Counted from the stretch's first letter, positions 37,877 through 48,840 are shown. The stretch is DNA of 64,000 nt from Pseudocercospora fijiensis CIRAD86 (GCF_000340215.1 NW_006921542.1:576745-640744), one strand, 5' to 3'. Notes: generated from the sequence alone by a model not told the origin. Made by a program: numbers and translations.

Positions 37877-38000
37877 GTCGATCCTATCGATCCTGTCGAT
37901 CCTAAGCGATCCTAAGCGATCCTAAGCGATCCTAAGCGACCGAGTCGCGACCCGACTCGTGCCCGGATCGCTTAGGATCGATAGGATCGATAGGATCGAT
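37877..38000. repeat. GATCCTA repeat array forming a large inverted repeat
   Basis: Tandem CGATCCTATC/CGATCCTAAG units at 37877-37940 face their reverse complement at 37965-38000. A second small palindrome (CGAGTCG/CGACTCG) is at the centre. It lies exactly at the left border of the non-LTR block and upstream of nothing coding. It may be a terminal or subterminal repeat of a DNA transposon, or a replication-prone hairpin. Confidence 0.75.
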
Positions 38001-38199
38001 ACGGTAAATTTTTATATATATAGGATCGCTCTAGGTCGCTCGTAGTCGCAGTCGTTAGTAGTGTTTATACTATTCGTATAGTGCTATATTAATAGTTATC
38101 GACTCGTCGACTCGGTCGTATTAGTCGACTCGGTCTAAACTAGAATATACTAGTAGTACTACAGTTTCAAGTATATTACTATTATATTAACCGTCGTTA
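38001..38199. other. spacer left of the Plavaka transposase
   Basis: About 200 bases with further GATCG and GACTCGGTC repeats (38100-38135). No coding frame recognised. It probably belongs to the transposon end. Confidence 0.4.
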
Positions 38200-41100
38200 C
38201 TATATGTCGCTACATCCTATCTTATACGTTCTCTATAAACTATAAAATCATTCTTCGCCGCCTTAGTATTATTGTCCTCTATGTTTCGGAGGTGCGATTT
38301 CTATATACTCTATACGGTACGTTACCTTTTTGTTACTCGCCCGTAAGCCTTTACAGCTCGCATTTCCTTATCCTCCTATTCCTCGTCGTAAATTGTATTA
38401 TACGTCTCGAAATCAACTATACTATTAATATAGCGAGTCCTATACGGGGCGCCTTCGTCTACGGGTACGGCGTATAATATATAATAGACTAGTAGTAGGC
38501 TATATACCCGTCGCCCTTTAAGTCTACTATAGTACGGTAAAAGACGCTATAGCCGGATTGTCGTTAGACTATACGCATCCTTGTACTCGCTCTTATCGTT
38601 AACATAGTCGTAAAGCTTAACAAAAACGCCTATAACGGGCCTCCGTTTCGTCCTAAGCCCCTTCCTATATTTAATTCCTATTTCTATATTAATCGAGATT
38701 ACGTACTTTAGTTAAGCTAGTAGGCGACCGCCGAATCGAACCGCTAATTTATTAGGTGTTTCTATACAATTAACGTTATATTCCTATACCTATATAAAAT
38801 TATAACGTCTGTTGCCGTAGAGCCCCTCCTAGTTTAGTATACATCTCGCGAAGTCGGCTGCTACTACGTTAGGATGTTCTATATCCTTACCCGTAGGCTT
38901 CTAGCATCGGATTCTACCGTAGAAGCAGATCTCTATGTCTAGGACGTATATATAGTCCGTTACGATGTCGTTAGGGTCGGCTACGGTACTTAATGCGCTA
39001 TTCTTATCGTAGGCACCCTATTGCCGCACGAATACCGCAATCGCTTATTAGAAGTCGCGACCTAAGTTCTCTTCTATTGTAGCTATAGCCTCCCTTATCG
39101 TAATCTACTTAACCGATTTCTTTCCGTCCCTCTATCTCTCGGGCTAGTATCCTCGGATGTCCTCTACTAGCCGTGCTACAGTTAGTATTATTAGCTGTTA
39201 CGTATACTCCCTAATAGTGCGAGCATTTGTAGGGATTGCTATATATTCTTTATCGTCTTCGGCCTGCATGTTTAATCTATTAGCATCGCTATCTAGTATA
39301 CTTTCTTCCTAGCTAGGCTTCTTGTTTGTTAGCCGAAATGTAAGCTTTAGTAGTTTATAGTATTTGTGCTCGAAATAGCTAGTATTTAAGTCTAGAAGAT
39401 TGCCGAACGTCTTAATATAGCTCGGGGCATATGTTATACCGTAGAATTTCGGTATATTAAAGTGCCCTTCTATTTGTGTTATTATTAGCTCGTTAGCTTC
39501 GTCGTCCTCGTCTATTGTAACTGTATCGTCGTTATTTAGGTCGTTCGTTCTTCGCGTAGTAGCCTTCGCCTCCCGCTAGGCCCTCTTCTATACCTTTATT
39601 ACCCTATATAGGCGAAACACATTCTTCTATTCGTTTATCCGGTGCAATGCTATCCTAAGATACTTAACTGTTTCGTCGTTATAGCATCTATATATCGCTA
39701 GAACGGTAAAGTCTACTAGTATACGTAGAAATCTTATCGCCTACAGTTAACGGACCTCTTCGAGTAGTAGTATAAATATAACTAATAAGACTCGTAGGAC
39801 GCTTTGCTGCTCTTAGCCTGTCTACTAAGTAACTGCTAAGTAGTAGCAGAACTTGCGAAGATTAGTGTATACGGGTATATACGCGAACCGTCTATCTAGT
39901 ATCGTATCGATAATCCCTTATACTACTGTTTTCCCTAGCTTTCTTGTTTTAGTAGACAGGCCCTTATTCGGGGTCGAGTCGGCAACTAGTCGGTATCTCC
40001 TCGTTTTTATATAGCTTATCTTGTCTACTAGTAGGTCCGTAGTCTATTAGATTACGTGCATTAGCACTCCTTTTAGTAGCTAGTATAGTGTGTCTACTAC
40101 TAAAGACCGGTATATATCGACGTGTTTCTAGCGCTATATAAAGCAATCGATATCGTAGACGTTCTACGGATCCTTCGCTATATATTCGCCTTTGCGTTGC
40201 CTTAGATGTCGCTACTTCGTAGATTCGTATAACCGCTATTCTACTATAATATCGAGGTGCTCTCGTTCTATCGGGTACACTAGGCAACTTAGGCAATATA
40301 TGTTTGTCTTAACTCCGGTAATTGCAACTTGCTCTTTATAGTCTACTAACATTACTACTAAGATTAGAAAGTACCTACGCGTCGCGCTATCTGCGTATAT
40401 AATATCCTAGCCCTCGCCGTCGGCCGCTTTTATAGCGGAGCGAAATATGTATACTATCGACATGTAATATACACTGTTTTTAGTAAAACTATCGCTATCC
40501 TTAACGACCGGCAGTAGTCCTAGTAAGATCGTGCTAGGTCTGTTATTCGCGTTACGTACTCGTACGTATAGGTTTCCGATAGTAAGGTATATAGGGTATG
40601 CTATTAAGTTACCTTAGTAGTTAGTTATCTACGTTTTATCGGTTAATACGATTAGAGGTACGATCGTTACGCCGTCTATGTTTATCTTGCTTTAGGTATC
40701 CTACTACTAGTCTACTAACGCTATATTAGAGTAGATTCGCCGTAGTAGGTCGTTAGTCGTCTACGCTCGATATAGCTTATATACTAGATTATTCCTAAAG
40801 CTACTATAACCTATTAAGAATATTACTGCTTTCTTAACGGATCGGTATCGTAGTACTAGCTCCGTACTGCCGTAACCCGTTCGACTTGTCGGAAGGCATA
40901 GCTTTCGAACCTTTATTTAACCTAATGCCCTCGATAGTAGTATACCGCCGGCTCGCAGTTTCGACGTTATAGCCTTTATACTTTTCTAGCTTAGTAGATC
41001 GTGTAGTGGTGCTAGCCTCTCGTCTTCGAAAAGCCTCGCAATTGTATATCCGGATATTCTCTCTCTCTTTAAGAATTGCGCAAAGCTTATATCGAATAGT

Positions 41101-41790
41101 AACTTAAATGTTCCGTACTCGCCCGAAGTATCTTGTGTTCGTATTTTAACGCTGCTTATAGATTAGGCGCTTGTATTTACTCTACTATACTAAACTATAA
41201 TTATGCTATACCTAGCTATAGGCTTGCTAGCGGCACGGCTAGTATATTCGGTAAATATATCGATATTATCCGCGGTACGGTAGCCTTTTAGTATTAGCCG
41301 TAATCTTATTAACTTCTAGCTTCCTAGCGTTATTGTCGTTCCGGCGGCAGTTGCCTATACGCTTTCTATTTCGTCTTCGTCCGCTAGGCTATCCTATATA
41401 TCGAATTCCGGTAATTTAAGATATCTATCCTATTTAATACTATCTACACTTCCCTTGTCTTCCTATAGCGCTAGTACTGTTAGCGTTAATGTCGTTGCTA
41501 GAATAGCTTCTATTGTACCTTCTTTATTTACGTCTTGCTATATGCCTTCTAGTGTCGATCTGTCGTCGGCTTGTTCGGCGCTCTAGTTACTACCTTAGAT
41601 CGTATATAAGTTAAGTCGGGCTCGCTTCGCGGCATTGTTTGTAGTAGAATCGTGCTCGGTAAATTCTTTTAGTACGACGCGTTTCTCGCACTTGTTTCTA
41701 TATTGCTTATAGCTGTAGGAGCTTTTAAGTAGCCGGTTATATAACCCGCATTCGATGTAGTAAGATATTACTATATATGTAGTTAGCTTT
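38200..41790 (-). pseudogene. Plavaka-type DNA transposase
   Basis: Read from 41790 down, the frame stays open apart from TAG/TAA stops. An N-terminal Cys/His finger-like motif (IECGLYNRLLK... QYRNKCEK) lies near 41700-41770. A long variable region follows, then the diagnostic core near 40330-40680: DGVTIVPLIVLTDKTQ, AYPIYLTIGN, DSATRRYFLILVV and the CLSCLV motif. Further on come VVDTLYQLLKGVLMHV (near 40060) and HFNIPKFYGITYAP plus LLDLNTSYFEHKYYK near 39350-39480. The C-terminal part runs to about 38200. These are hallmarks of the Plavaka family of the KDZ/CACTA-like superfamily, known from fungi, which moves DNA by cut-and-paste. RIP stops make it inactive. The 110-codon ORF on the same strand at 39964-40296 is in another frame and is a shadow. 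Confidence 0.85.
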
Positions 41791-41949
41791 CGATAATAGG
41801 CGCTAGTGCTATAGCTACTATAGGGTTGCCGTATGTCGACGTATACGAAGTTACTAAGGCTCTACTACTACGAAGTTAGGTATAAGTCGGGGTCCGACTC
41901 GATATCGATTCGTAGCCCGCGGATTCGGCAAAATCTCGGATTTATCCCG

Positions 41950-42515
41950 TTCGATTATACTAACTTAATGTTACTCTACTAGCGCCTCTTGCGATAATAT
42001 TTAAATACTAATTTGTGTACCGACTCGCCGTCCGACTCGGCTACTAGTTAGGACTAATCGGAAAATTAATACTAAATATAAACGACCGTACTACACTTCG
42101 ACTAGACTTCTACGTTACTTCTAACGCCCTAAGGCCTGTATATTATACCGTAAAATGCGTTATATATGTTTAATTCCGTATACGCACAGGAGCAGCATTA
42201 CTCCGGTTTAATACTGCCCCGTAGCATTATTAATTACGTTAAATTCGCCCGGTACTACTAAGGCTTGCTCTAGTTATATTATAGCTAGGTTGTATTCCTA
42301 AGCAAAGTAAACGAATAGCGCTCGAGTAACTACTAGCAAGTATTGCTTAGCCGACTTAGTAACGACGTCGTTTGAGGCGGCATCTAATAAGCGGTTTATG
42401 TCAAATCTAAGGCCTCTAAGACTCGTAGCAGTTACGACTACCCTGTCGGTGCGCCTATTAGATAGAAGTATAAAGCCTTATCCTATCGACTCTATTTGAT
42501 TTTCACATATATGCT
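41950..42515 (-). pseudogene. unrecognised ORF upstream of the Plavaka transposase
   Basis: From 42515 (after a TGA in this frame) down, the minus strand gives a protein-like frame interrupted only by TAG/TAA. Recognisable runs are GFILLSNRRTDRVVV, LRFDINRLLDAASNDVV and AKQYLLVVTRALFVYF. No family was recognised. It may be a separate small gene or the upstream exon of the transposase transcript. The end coordinate is approximate. Confidence 0.4.
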
Positions 42516-42737
42516 ATCATATACACGCTATTATATATACGCTATTATATAGACCTATACGCCGACTTATTAATATTAACCTATGTCTTAACCTCTAGCG
42601 TAGCTAAGTATCGGGTCTCGCGTCGCTCTAGGGATAGTGCGCTAGTTATCCGCTCCCTAGCTAATAGCACTATTCTATTAGCTAGAGCCCGCGGCTCTAA
42701 CCCGCTTTAGGGTTCTAGGTATTAAGGTCGGCTAGGT

Positions 42738-43780
42738 ATGTTTCCGGTTAGGGTCGAATTGCCCTTATACTAGACTATATCTTCGACGTAGCGAGATCTA
42801 GAGCTAATCGTATCGATGTAGGTACTTTAGCCGGGTATTACCTACTCGCTCGCCTACACTTAATAGGATATTGTAAGTTATAACCTAGAGTTAATCGGCT
42901 TTCTATACTAGTAGGCCGAGGAGGGTAACAATACTAGCGTCTACTGTTTTCTAGTCGGCAGTAATTATACTACTACTAGTGCCTCTTTCTATTTTATAGG
43001 CTAGTTCGCTAATAAGGATTTGCTACTCGATCGCTCGTACCTAGAAGACTAGTTTGTATACCTCCTATACGATCTAGTTCTAGCTAATACTAAGCTCGCC
43101 GACTATATTATGTTTCCGGACGGCAGTGTATTAGACTAGGACGCTAGTAAGGATCGTGCTATTGCTTTAGTCCGCGGCGTAGATAAGCAGTACATTAATA
43201 GTGTCTAGAGAAGTACGTTTTACTATAACTCGAATGTTTAGCTACCGCTAACTCTAAGTAGTACGATAAACGTTTGCTACGGTCGGCTTAAGGCAGTATT
43301 ATATGCTATCGCAGGATAGCGTACGAGCACTGCTAGTCTAGTATAGACATATGTATTATTTATATATAGGGTTGCTAAGTTCGGGGTCGATTAATAATTT
43401 AGGGGCAGATTAATACTACGACTCGGCATCTTAGAGTTAGCCTGCACTTTTCGGTAATACTATTAATATATTAAACTTATATCCTGCTGTATTACGATGC
43501 CATTTTCTAGTATTACCGTCTTCGTATTAGACGCTCGGTTAGCGCTAGACTAACCTGTATCCTATATACTAGCGGCAACTACGCCTTCGCGGATTGTCGA
43601 ATTACCTAGAAGTAACTTAAAACATTCCGGTATATATAGCGACCAATTTGATTACAGATACGTATGCCTATGTATTTTATCGCGATAGGCCTTAATATAG
43701 ATTAATGTAGTGCCGAAGAGTTTAGCTACTACTAGTTAAAATTATTGTCCTAGCTACTATCCTAGCATTCTACTACTACT
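42738..43780 (+). pseudogene. unrecognised ORF, about 345 codons
   Basis: ATG 42738 opens a frame that can be followed to about 43780 with only TAG/TAA interruptions. It includes YLLYDLVLANTKLADYI, FPDGSVLD and DRAIALVRGVDKQYINS. The codon pattern and the absence of TGA support real coding DNA before RIP. No catalytic or binding motif, signal peptide or zinc finger was recognised. The end runs into the 136-bp satellite, so the true C-terminus is uncertain. It is divergent from the minus-strand ORF at 42515. Confidence 0.5.
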
Positions 43781-43799
43781 ACTACTGCTACCGACTCGC

Positions 43800-44430
43800 T
43801 ATAGATAGCCTACTTAGCCTCGATTCGTATAAGTTCCGCACTGCTTAACTTTCCGACATCTAGTTTCCTTATCCGATCTAGCCTCCCGGCTACTAGATCT
43901 ATATCCTATTGCTACTATTACTACTACTAACTTACTACGGATGCCCTACTCGGCCTAGAGTCGTATAAGTTCCGTACTGCTTTACTTCCCGCTATCTAGT
44001 TTCCTTGTCTTATCTAGCCTCCCGGCTACTAGATCTATATCCTATTACTACTGTTACTACTACCGACTCGCGGCGGATACCCTACTCGGCCTAGAGTCGT
44101 ATAAGTTCCGTACTGCTTTACTTCCCGCTATCTAGTTTCCTTGTCTTATCTAGCCTCCCGGCTACTAGATCTATATCCTATTGCTACTATTACTACTACC
44201 GACTCGCGGCGGATACCCTACTCGGCCTAGAGTCGTATAAGTTCCGTACTGCTTCACTTCCCGCTATCTAGTTTCCTTGTCCTATCTAGCCTCTCGGCTA
44301 CTATATCTATATCCTATTGCTACTATTACTACTACCGACTCGCGGCGGATAGCCTAATTAGTCTCGACTCGTACGAGTTCCGTACTACTTTAGGTCCCGC
44401 TATATAGTTTCTTGTCTTTTATAGCATCTC
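43800..44430. repeat. 136-bp tandem satellite, about five units
   Basis: The landmark CGGCCTAGAGTCGTATAAG occurs at 43951, 44087 and 44223, with degenerate versions near 43815 and 44359, spaced 136 bases. Each unit also holds a CTACTA/GCTACT trinucleotide run and the string GACTCGCGGCGGAT. The period is not a multiple of three, so it is not a protein repeat. Units differ mainly by transitions; the outer units are the most diverged. Confidence 0.9.
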
Positions 44431-44505
44431 GTTATAATTCTCGGTAGAAGTACTATAGGATTTTCGTCGCCGTCGTAGTTATACCATAGTTAACGAAGGT
44501 CGAGG

Positions 44506-44711
44506 CTAACAACGCCGTAGGCTCGGATCTAGCACCGGCATATTAAAAGGGCGTATAAGGCTACAATTATTATTAAGTAGCTAACCTCTTCGTTATAGGT
44601 AGAGCTATTTGCCTTCGCCTATAGCGAAGGGATTAGCTACTTAATAATAATTGCAGCCTTGTATGCCCTTTTAATATACTAGTGCTAGATCCGAGCCTAC
44701 GGCGTTGTTAG
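44506..44711. mobile_element. fold-back element 1 (94-bp arms)
   Basis: Inverted arms at 44506-44599 and 44618-44711 with an 18-base loop. The arms start CTAACAACGCCGTAGGCTC. Mismatches between arms are mostly transitions. No coding capacity. No clear target-site duplication was seen at the ends. It resembles a fold-back or MITE-like element. Confidence 0.85.
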
Positions 44712-44926
44712 GTTTATATCGAGTCCGGGCGCTAGATTGCTAAGGTACATATCTAGTATAGGTAAACACGGCCTTAGTCGTATAGCTAAAGATGTAGCAG
44801 TAGTAGTATATAAATTGCTAAAGTTCATTCTCCTAATATTGAATTCTTCTTCTTCTTCTTTATCCTCTAGACGAGACTACTCTTGTCCGGCGTTAAAGAC
44901 TAAAGAATTACTGCTATAACTCTTAG
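44712..44926. other. spacer between fold-back element and Argonaute relic
   Basis: About 215 bases with a (CTT)n-like run near 44845-44860. The small plus-strand ORF at 44737-44919 has no support; the minus strand here may hold the extreme tail of the Argonaute relic. Confidence 0.3.
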
Positions 44927-46018
44927 CTAGGACGCTAAACAAATAGGTACGGCCACGCTCGCAAAGAAGGTCTACGTAGTATGCTAGTAGGTAGATAGAC
45001 ATAGCCTTTGTCGTACGGCTAAAGAGGTAGTAGAGGTAGTATGTAAATTGCTAAAGTTTATCCGCCTTAAACTTAATTTCGTCCTTAGTAACTACGTAGT
45101 AAGCGGGTCGTACTATGCCTTAAAGTCCTAAATGTGCCTATAGCCCGACCCTATATAGATCTTGTCGGCGACACTATAGTCGACGACTATACCTACGAGT
45201 AGGTTCTAACAGTTATTATATACATCCTGCCTACGAGTCGGGTAGAAACGAGTATAGTAACGCTTACTAACGATAATTACGGTTATCTTCGGATACTTCT
45301 CTTTGCTACCGTAGAGCTTTATAAAGGCCTTTTTAGGACTACCTAGGTTACTATATAGTGCACTGCCTCGATTACTCTTACGGTTAGTAACTAGGACCGA
45401 CTACTTATTAAATTTTCTAGGTCTAGTAAACTTAACGCTCTACAAGTTCTAGCAGTCCTTCTATAGTGTACTAGGTTTCGAATTCGAATTATAGCCTACG
45501 CGAGGAGTATCTAGGATACGGCCGGGCACTATAATTATACTAGTACCTACCGAGAAGCTAAATAGCTTTACGGGAGTTAACTAATAATTACCGGTAGGAT
45601 CGGTAAGACGGAAGAGCCGCGGACTATTCCTAAGCCTAGTACTAGGAGTTCCGGTAATAGATATAGCATCGAGGTTTAGAAATATAGCTACGAATTTAAG
45701 CATCTTAGAAGTCTAGTCGCCTCTAAGTAGGCGTCGATAAGGCTTATTAGTACGGATTATATATAGCTCGGTAGGTAGGTATTAGGGATTAGCGCGCATA
45801 CTAACGTTAAGTACCGGACGATCTAGGTATCTAAGGATAATTCCGTAGTATTAACGGAAGTAATTATTTATAGTAATCTGTCGCGTTGTAGCATTCGGGA
45901 TACTATAGTCGGCAAGGCGGAATCTAACTTAGTTAGTATTGCTAAAACGCTAAACCTAGATCTTGTCGGTAGCTTTCGCGAAGCCGATAATAGGCCTAAC
46001 CTTAACTCTAAACGGCTT

Positions 46019-46236
46019 TTGCTCCGACGTATGCAACCTAGCGTAATGCTGTTAGGTTAGATAATAAGGGACCGTTTGTTCGGCTAGAGGGCTATAAAGA
46101 AGCTTAGGGGCTCGAAAGAGGAAGCTCTCGGGCACTTTTTCGAACCCCTAAGCTTCTTTATAGCCCTCTAGCCGGACAAACGGTCCCTTATTGTCCAACC
46201 TAACGGCATTACGCTAGGTTGTATGCGCCGGAGCAA
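46019..46236. mobile_element. fold-back element 2 (about 96-bp arms) inside the Argonaute relic
   Basis: Arms 46019-46114 and 46141-46236 are inverted copies starting TTGCTCCG, with a 26-base centre. They share GGGACCGTTTG and AGAGGGCTATAAAGAAGC; differences are transitions at CpA/TpG. It lies between the Gly/Arg-rich N-terminus and the conserved domains of Argonaute. It is not related to fold-back element 1. Non-autonomous, no ORF. Confidence 0.88.
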
Positions 46237-46329
46237 TATCTAGCGAGAATAATAAAGGTATAGTTATAGGATCTCTAGAGTAGTAAGGCGACTCGGTTGT
46301 CCTCCCGCGATGCTCTTACCGCCTTTAAC

Positions 46330-46760
46330 CTAGCTATAATCTAGCTCCGCAGTATAATAGCGGCGCCGCGTAGTAGATAGGGTTTAGGTTCTTGTTCTGC
46401 TAGAGGCCCGCGATAGCCGTAGCCGTAGTTCGTGTCTCGAGCTTAACTTTACCTACGCCTTTGCCCTAGCTATAATCTTGCTCCGTAGTATAATAGCGGC
46501 GCCGAGTAGTAGATAGGGTTTAGCTTCTTGTTCTGCTAGAGGCCCGCGATAGCCGTAGCCGTAGCGTTCTCCTCGCGATGCTCCTTGTCGCCGGCGTAGT
46601 TTCTATCTCGAGCTTAACCTTATCTACGCCTTTGCCCTAACTATAGTCTAGCTCCGTACGCATAATAGTAGCGCTATATAGTAAATAGTGTCGTAGCGCC
46701 GAGTATAGTTCTAGCTAGCGCGCTAGTTGCTAATCGCTCTAGCTACGGTTGCGGGGTTGT
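46330..46760. repeat. imperfect direct repeats in the Argonaute N-terminus
   Basis: The string CTAGCTATAATC and its flanks recur at 46330, 46466 and (diverged) 46637; the second unit carries an extra piece of about 35 bases. In the minus strand they encode Gly/Arg/Tyr-rich sequence. N-terminal low-complexity repeats are common in Argonautes. Confidence 0.7.
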
Positions 46761-46860
46761 TTAACCGATCGCCTATACTATGTAACCTAGTCGACTGTGT
46801 TCGATTTCCTAGCCTAGGGTCTATACTATACATATTCTACTTAATACTAGAACGATAGGG

Positions 46861-47208
46861 AACTTCGATAATATAGATAAGGTAAAGGACAGTTAAGAAT
46901 CGCAGTACGCGGTTAAGTCGTTAGCACTTAATCGAGTCGACAAACGTAGTAGCTAGTTAGCCTTTCCTAACGCAGAGAACCTAGTTAGACAGATTAAACG
47001 AAGCATTCGAATCTTAGGCAGGGTAGCGCTACATATCCGCAAGAATAGACCGCCGCTATTTATACGATAGAAGACGAATAAAGAACTGCAAGACGAGGTA
47101 GAGCGGTTAGTACTAGAGTTAGAGCAATTGCGTAAAAAGGTTGCGTTTCTATTACGAAAACAATAGGCATATAATAATATTATACTCGATACGCAAAGAA
47201 GGTAGTAA
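46861..47208 (+). pseudogene. small ORF with a coiled coil, unrecognised
   Basis: The plus frame from 46861 to TAG-TAA at 47203-47208 is open except for TAG/TAA. The C-terminal half is a strong amphipathic helix with leucine heptads (KELQDEVERLVLELEQLRKK, then VAFLLRKQ), preceded by NLVRQIKRSIRILGRVALHI. The start is not clear and upstream in-frame sequence extends to about 46740. It could be the C-terminal part of a transposase or a small DNA-binding protein; neither can be shown. The minus-strand ORF at 46953-47216 is its shadow. Confidence 0.5.
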
Positions 47209-47474
47209 CGGAACATAGGGAAACATGCTATACGGATGTATAGTAAGAGGGGATAGGAAGGGTAGGGCGGTAGGTTAGGTAGCTTCCTAATACGTCGGTT
47301 TGCCGATTAGCAACCTAAGCCGGACTAAGTCGGATAGCTAGTCGGTTGTCGAGTCGTATCGCTAATTTGAAGGGTAGAGCGGTAGTCTAGGTCGCTTCCT
47401 AATATATAGGCTTGCCGACTCGTACCCTAAGTCGGTTGTCGAGTTATATCGCTAATTTGTACCTATAGTAGTAG
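47209..47474. other. spacer after the SNF2 helicase end
   Basis: About 265 bases with a diverged direct repeat (GGGTAGGGCGGTAGG near 47260 and GGGTAGAGCGGTAG near 47363, with GCTTCCTAATA in both). No gene recognised. Confidence 0.4.
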
Positions 47475-48580
47475 TTATTAATATTAGGCGCGGATAAATA
47501 CAAGGTTAGGCTTGCTTTGCTTATATTAATATTTTATAGCGTATCTGCTATATCGACGTCGACTCTGTATACTACTTCCCCCGCTCGTAATACTAGCGCC
47601 GACGTACGCTATAGCTATATCCTATTATGCTTTACCCTTTTTCCTCTTTTTTTCCTTCTCGAAGCCGAGCGATTGTTATATATCCTAAGCTCGTGCCTGT
47701 CTGCTTATAACCTATACTGCCTATATAATTATAACCGATACTATTACAAATCGGTACGACTCCGTAAAATCTACCCTCTAAACGCCGGCCGCGCGAGATA
47801 CTCTTCTACCTATTTAAATGTTAGCCTCCGGAGTCTAGTAATTGTCGATAATAATAACGGTATCTATAGGGAGGAGGTTTATGCTAGTTGTAATCTAGCT
47901 TGTATATACTACTATAAGCCACTTCTCGTCGCTATATCTATTTACCTTGTTCCTCGTAGATACGAACTCTTTAACAAGGTCGGCCCTAGTAGTATCGGTC
48001 TAGCTACTCTAAGTATCGATAAGGATTCTGTATGCTATATTGCTAGTGCTTAGGATGTTATCGTAATACTCGGAGTCTTTTTTCTATATAGCTAGCTACT
48101 AAAGATACTATAAAAATGTTAGTCTTGTATGCTTAGTAGATAGGGGGGTAGATAGATACGTACTAAGTCTAAAACGAAGACATTCTACGGCTTAAAGCTA
48201 GCTAGTACAATCTTACTTCTATGCCCGTGCTAGCGCTACTTAGTACGCTTAATTCGGATTATATACCGTAGCGACACTATAACCGGCTCGTTATATAGTG
48301 TTAGTATATAGTCCTAGAGGTAGGGATCCGATAAACCGTAGTCGCGTATCCTAGGAAGTATGTTTTTAATGTCCTATAGTGTAAAAGTACTAAGTTCCTT
48401 AATTAAGTCCGTATCGCCCCCCCGTAGTACGAGAAGTAGCGATAGAAACATAGTAAAGACCCGCATTATCTTAGATACGTATATGAATTTAATATCTTCC
48501 GCTACCTTCTATTCTTCGACCTACTCGCTTAATACTAGATCTTCTATAGATTTAAATTGCAAGCCGATATTAAAATAGGA
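47475..48580 (-). pseudogene. SNF2-type helicase, C-terminal part (split by element D)
   Basis: This continues the gene at 55685-59206. The codon split by the insertion rejoins in frame once D and one copy of the TAGGA duplication are left out. The second helicase lobe includes LVKEFVSTRNK and WLIVVYTS, then TTSINL and IIIDNY. GRRVSRAAG near 47790-47830 corresponds to the arginine motif of SNF2 helicases (usually QAxGRxxRxGQ). A Lys-rich tail and tandem TAA codons at 47475-47480 end the gene. A one-base slip in a T6 run near 48077-48083 shifts the frame between the linker and lobe 2. The 178-codon plus-strand ORF at 47517-48053 is a shadow of this domain. Confidence 0.8.
48576..48580. repeat. 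5' target-site duplication of element D
   Basis: TAGGA immediately before the 5' LTR; the same five bases follow the 3' LTR at 55680-55684. Confidence 0.93.
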
Positions 48581-48777
48581 TGTTAGGGCTAAAGAGGCTA
48601 TACGTAATTAGTATGTGATTAGGCCGAGTGAAGCTAGGGTCTTGATGCCTCAGGCAGGGCTTGGCGCTTAGCGTTAGGCTAACTCTCCTACCTTCCTCCC
48701 TCTCCTCCTAGATCCTTATCGAATACTATACTAATTCACTACTACCCTATCTACCTGCTAACATAACCCTTCTTATA
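48581..48777 (+). repeat. 5' LTR of element D
   Basis: 197 bases, TGTTAGGGCT...CTTCTTATA. The intact TG start is kept. It is followed by TAGTATTCGATCTACCC, the likely primer-binding site with TGG changed to TAG. Confidence 0.95.
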
Positions 48778-48840
48778 TAGTATTCGATCTACCCTTTAAG
48801 GGCAGCAGCTAGATAGTCCTTATTTTAAGCTTTTAGCGGT

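Larger units (their letters stand above)
44927..46760 (-). pseudogene. Argonaute (PAZ-PIWI) pseudogene, internally deleted, split by a fold-back element
   Basis: Read from high to low coordinates. A Gly/Arg/Tyr-rich repeated N-terminus (46237-46760; ERYGYGYRGP) is interrupted by a fold-back insertion at 46019-46236. The N-terminal/linker part follows (KPFRVKVRPIIGFA). The PAZ domain has YYGIILRYLDRPVLNV and NPQYLPTELYII (coded stop in place of Gln) near 45760-45860, then PYRRLLRGD and TSKMLKFVA near 45700. The linker/MID start follows (GRILDTPRVGYNS, then CWNLQSVKFTRP as deduced). The end of PIWI (PKITVIIVSKRYYTRFYPT) lies near 45240-45300, with its tail to about 44927. Only about 35 codons separate the MID start from the PIWI end, against well over 200 in normal Argonautes, so the small-RNA 5' pocket and the first catalytic Asp residues are gone. 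Argonautes are the effector of RNA silencing; this copy cannot function. Confidence 0.85.

Noticed and set aside
38292..38477. Plus-strand 61-codon ORF
   Set aside because: Antisense of the C-terminal transposase region.
39964..40296. 110-codon minus-strand ORF
   Set aside because: It is in a different frame from the Plavaka transposase, whose family motifs run continuously on the same strand; a stop-free shadow.
37861..42515. A simple Plavaka transposon inserted alone into element E
   Set aside because: Element E does not resume on the right side of the transposase region, and no matching terminal repeat was found there.
43800..44430. CRISPR-like array
   Set aside because: The 136-base units are contiguous tandem repeats without spacers, in a eukaryotic-type repeat region.
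46953..47216. Minus-strand 87-codon Cys/Ser-rich ORF
   Set aside because: Antisense of the plus-strand coiled-coil frame, which has the better amphipathic pattern.
47517..48053. 178-codon plus-strand ORF, the longest without a stop
   Set aside because: It lies opposite the SNF2 lobe 2, which has recognisable helicase motifs; composition is low-complexity Tyr/Leu/Ser. RIP removes CpA on both strands and leaves open shadow frames.
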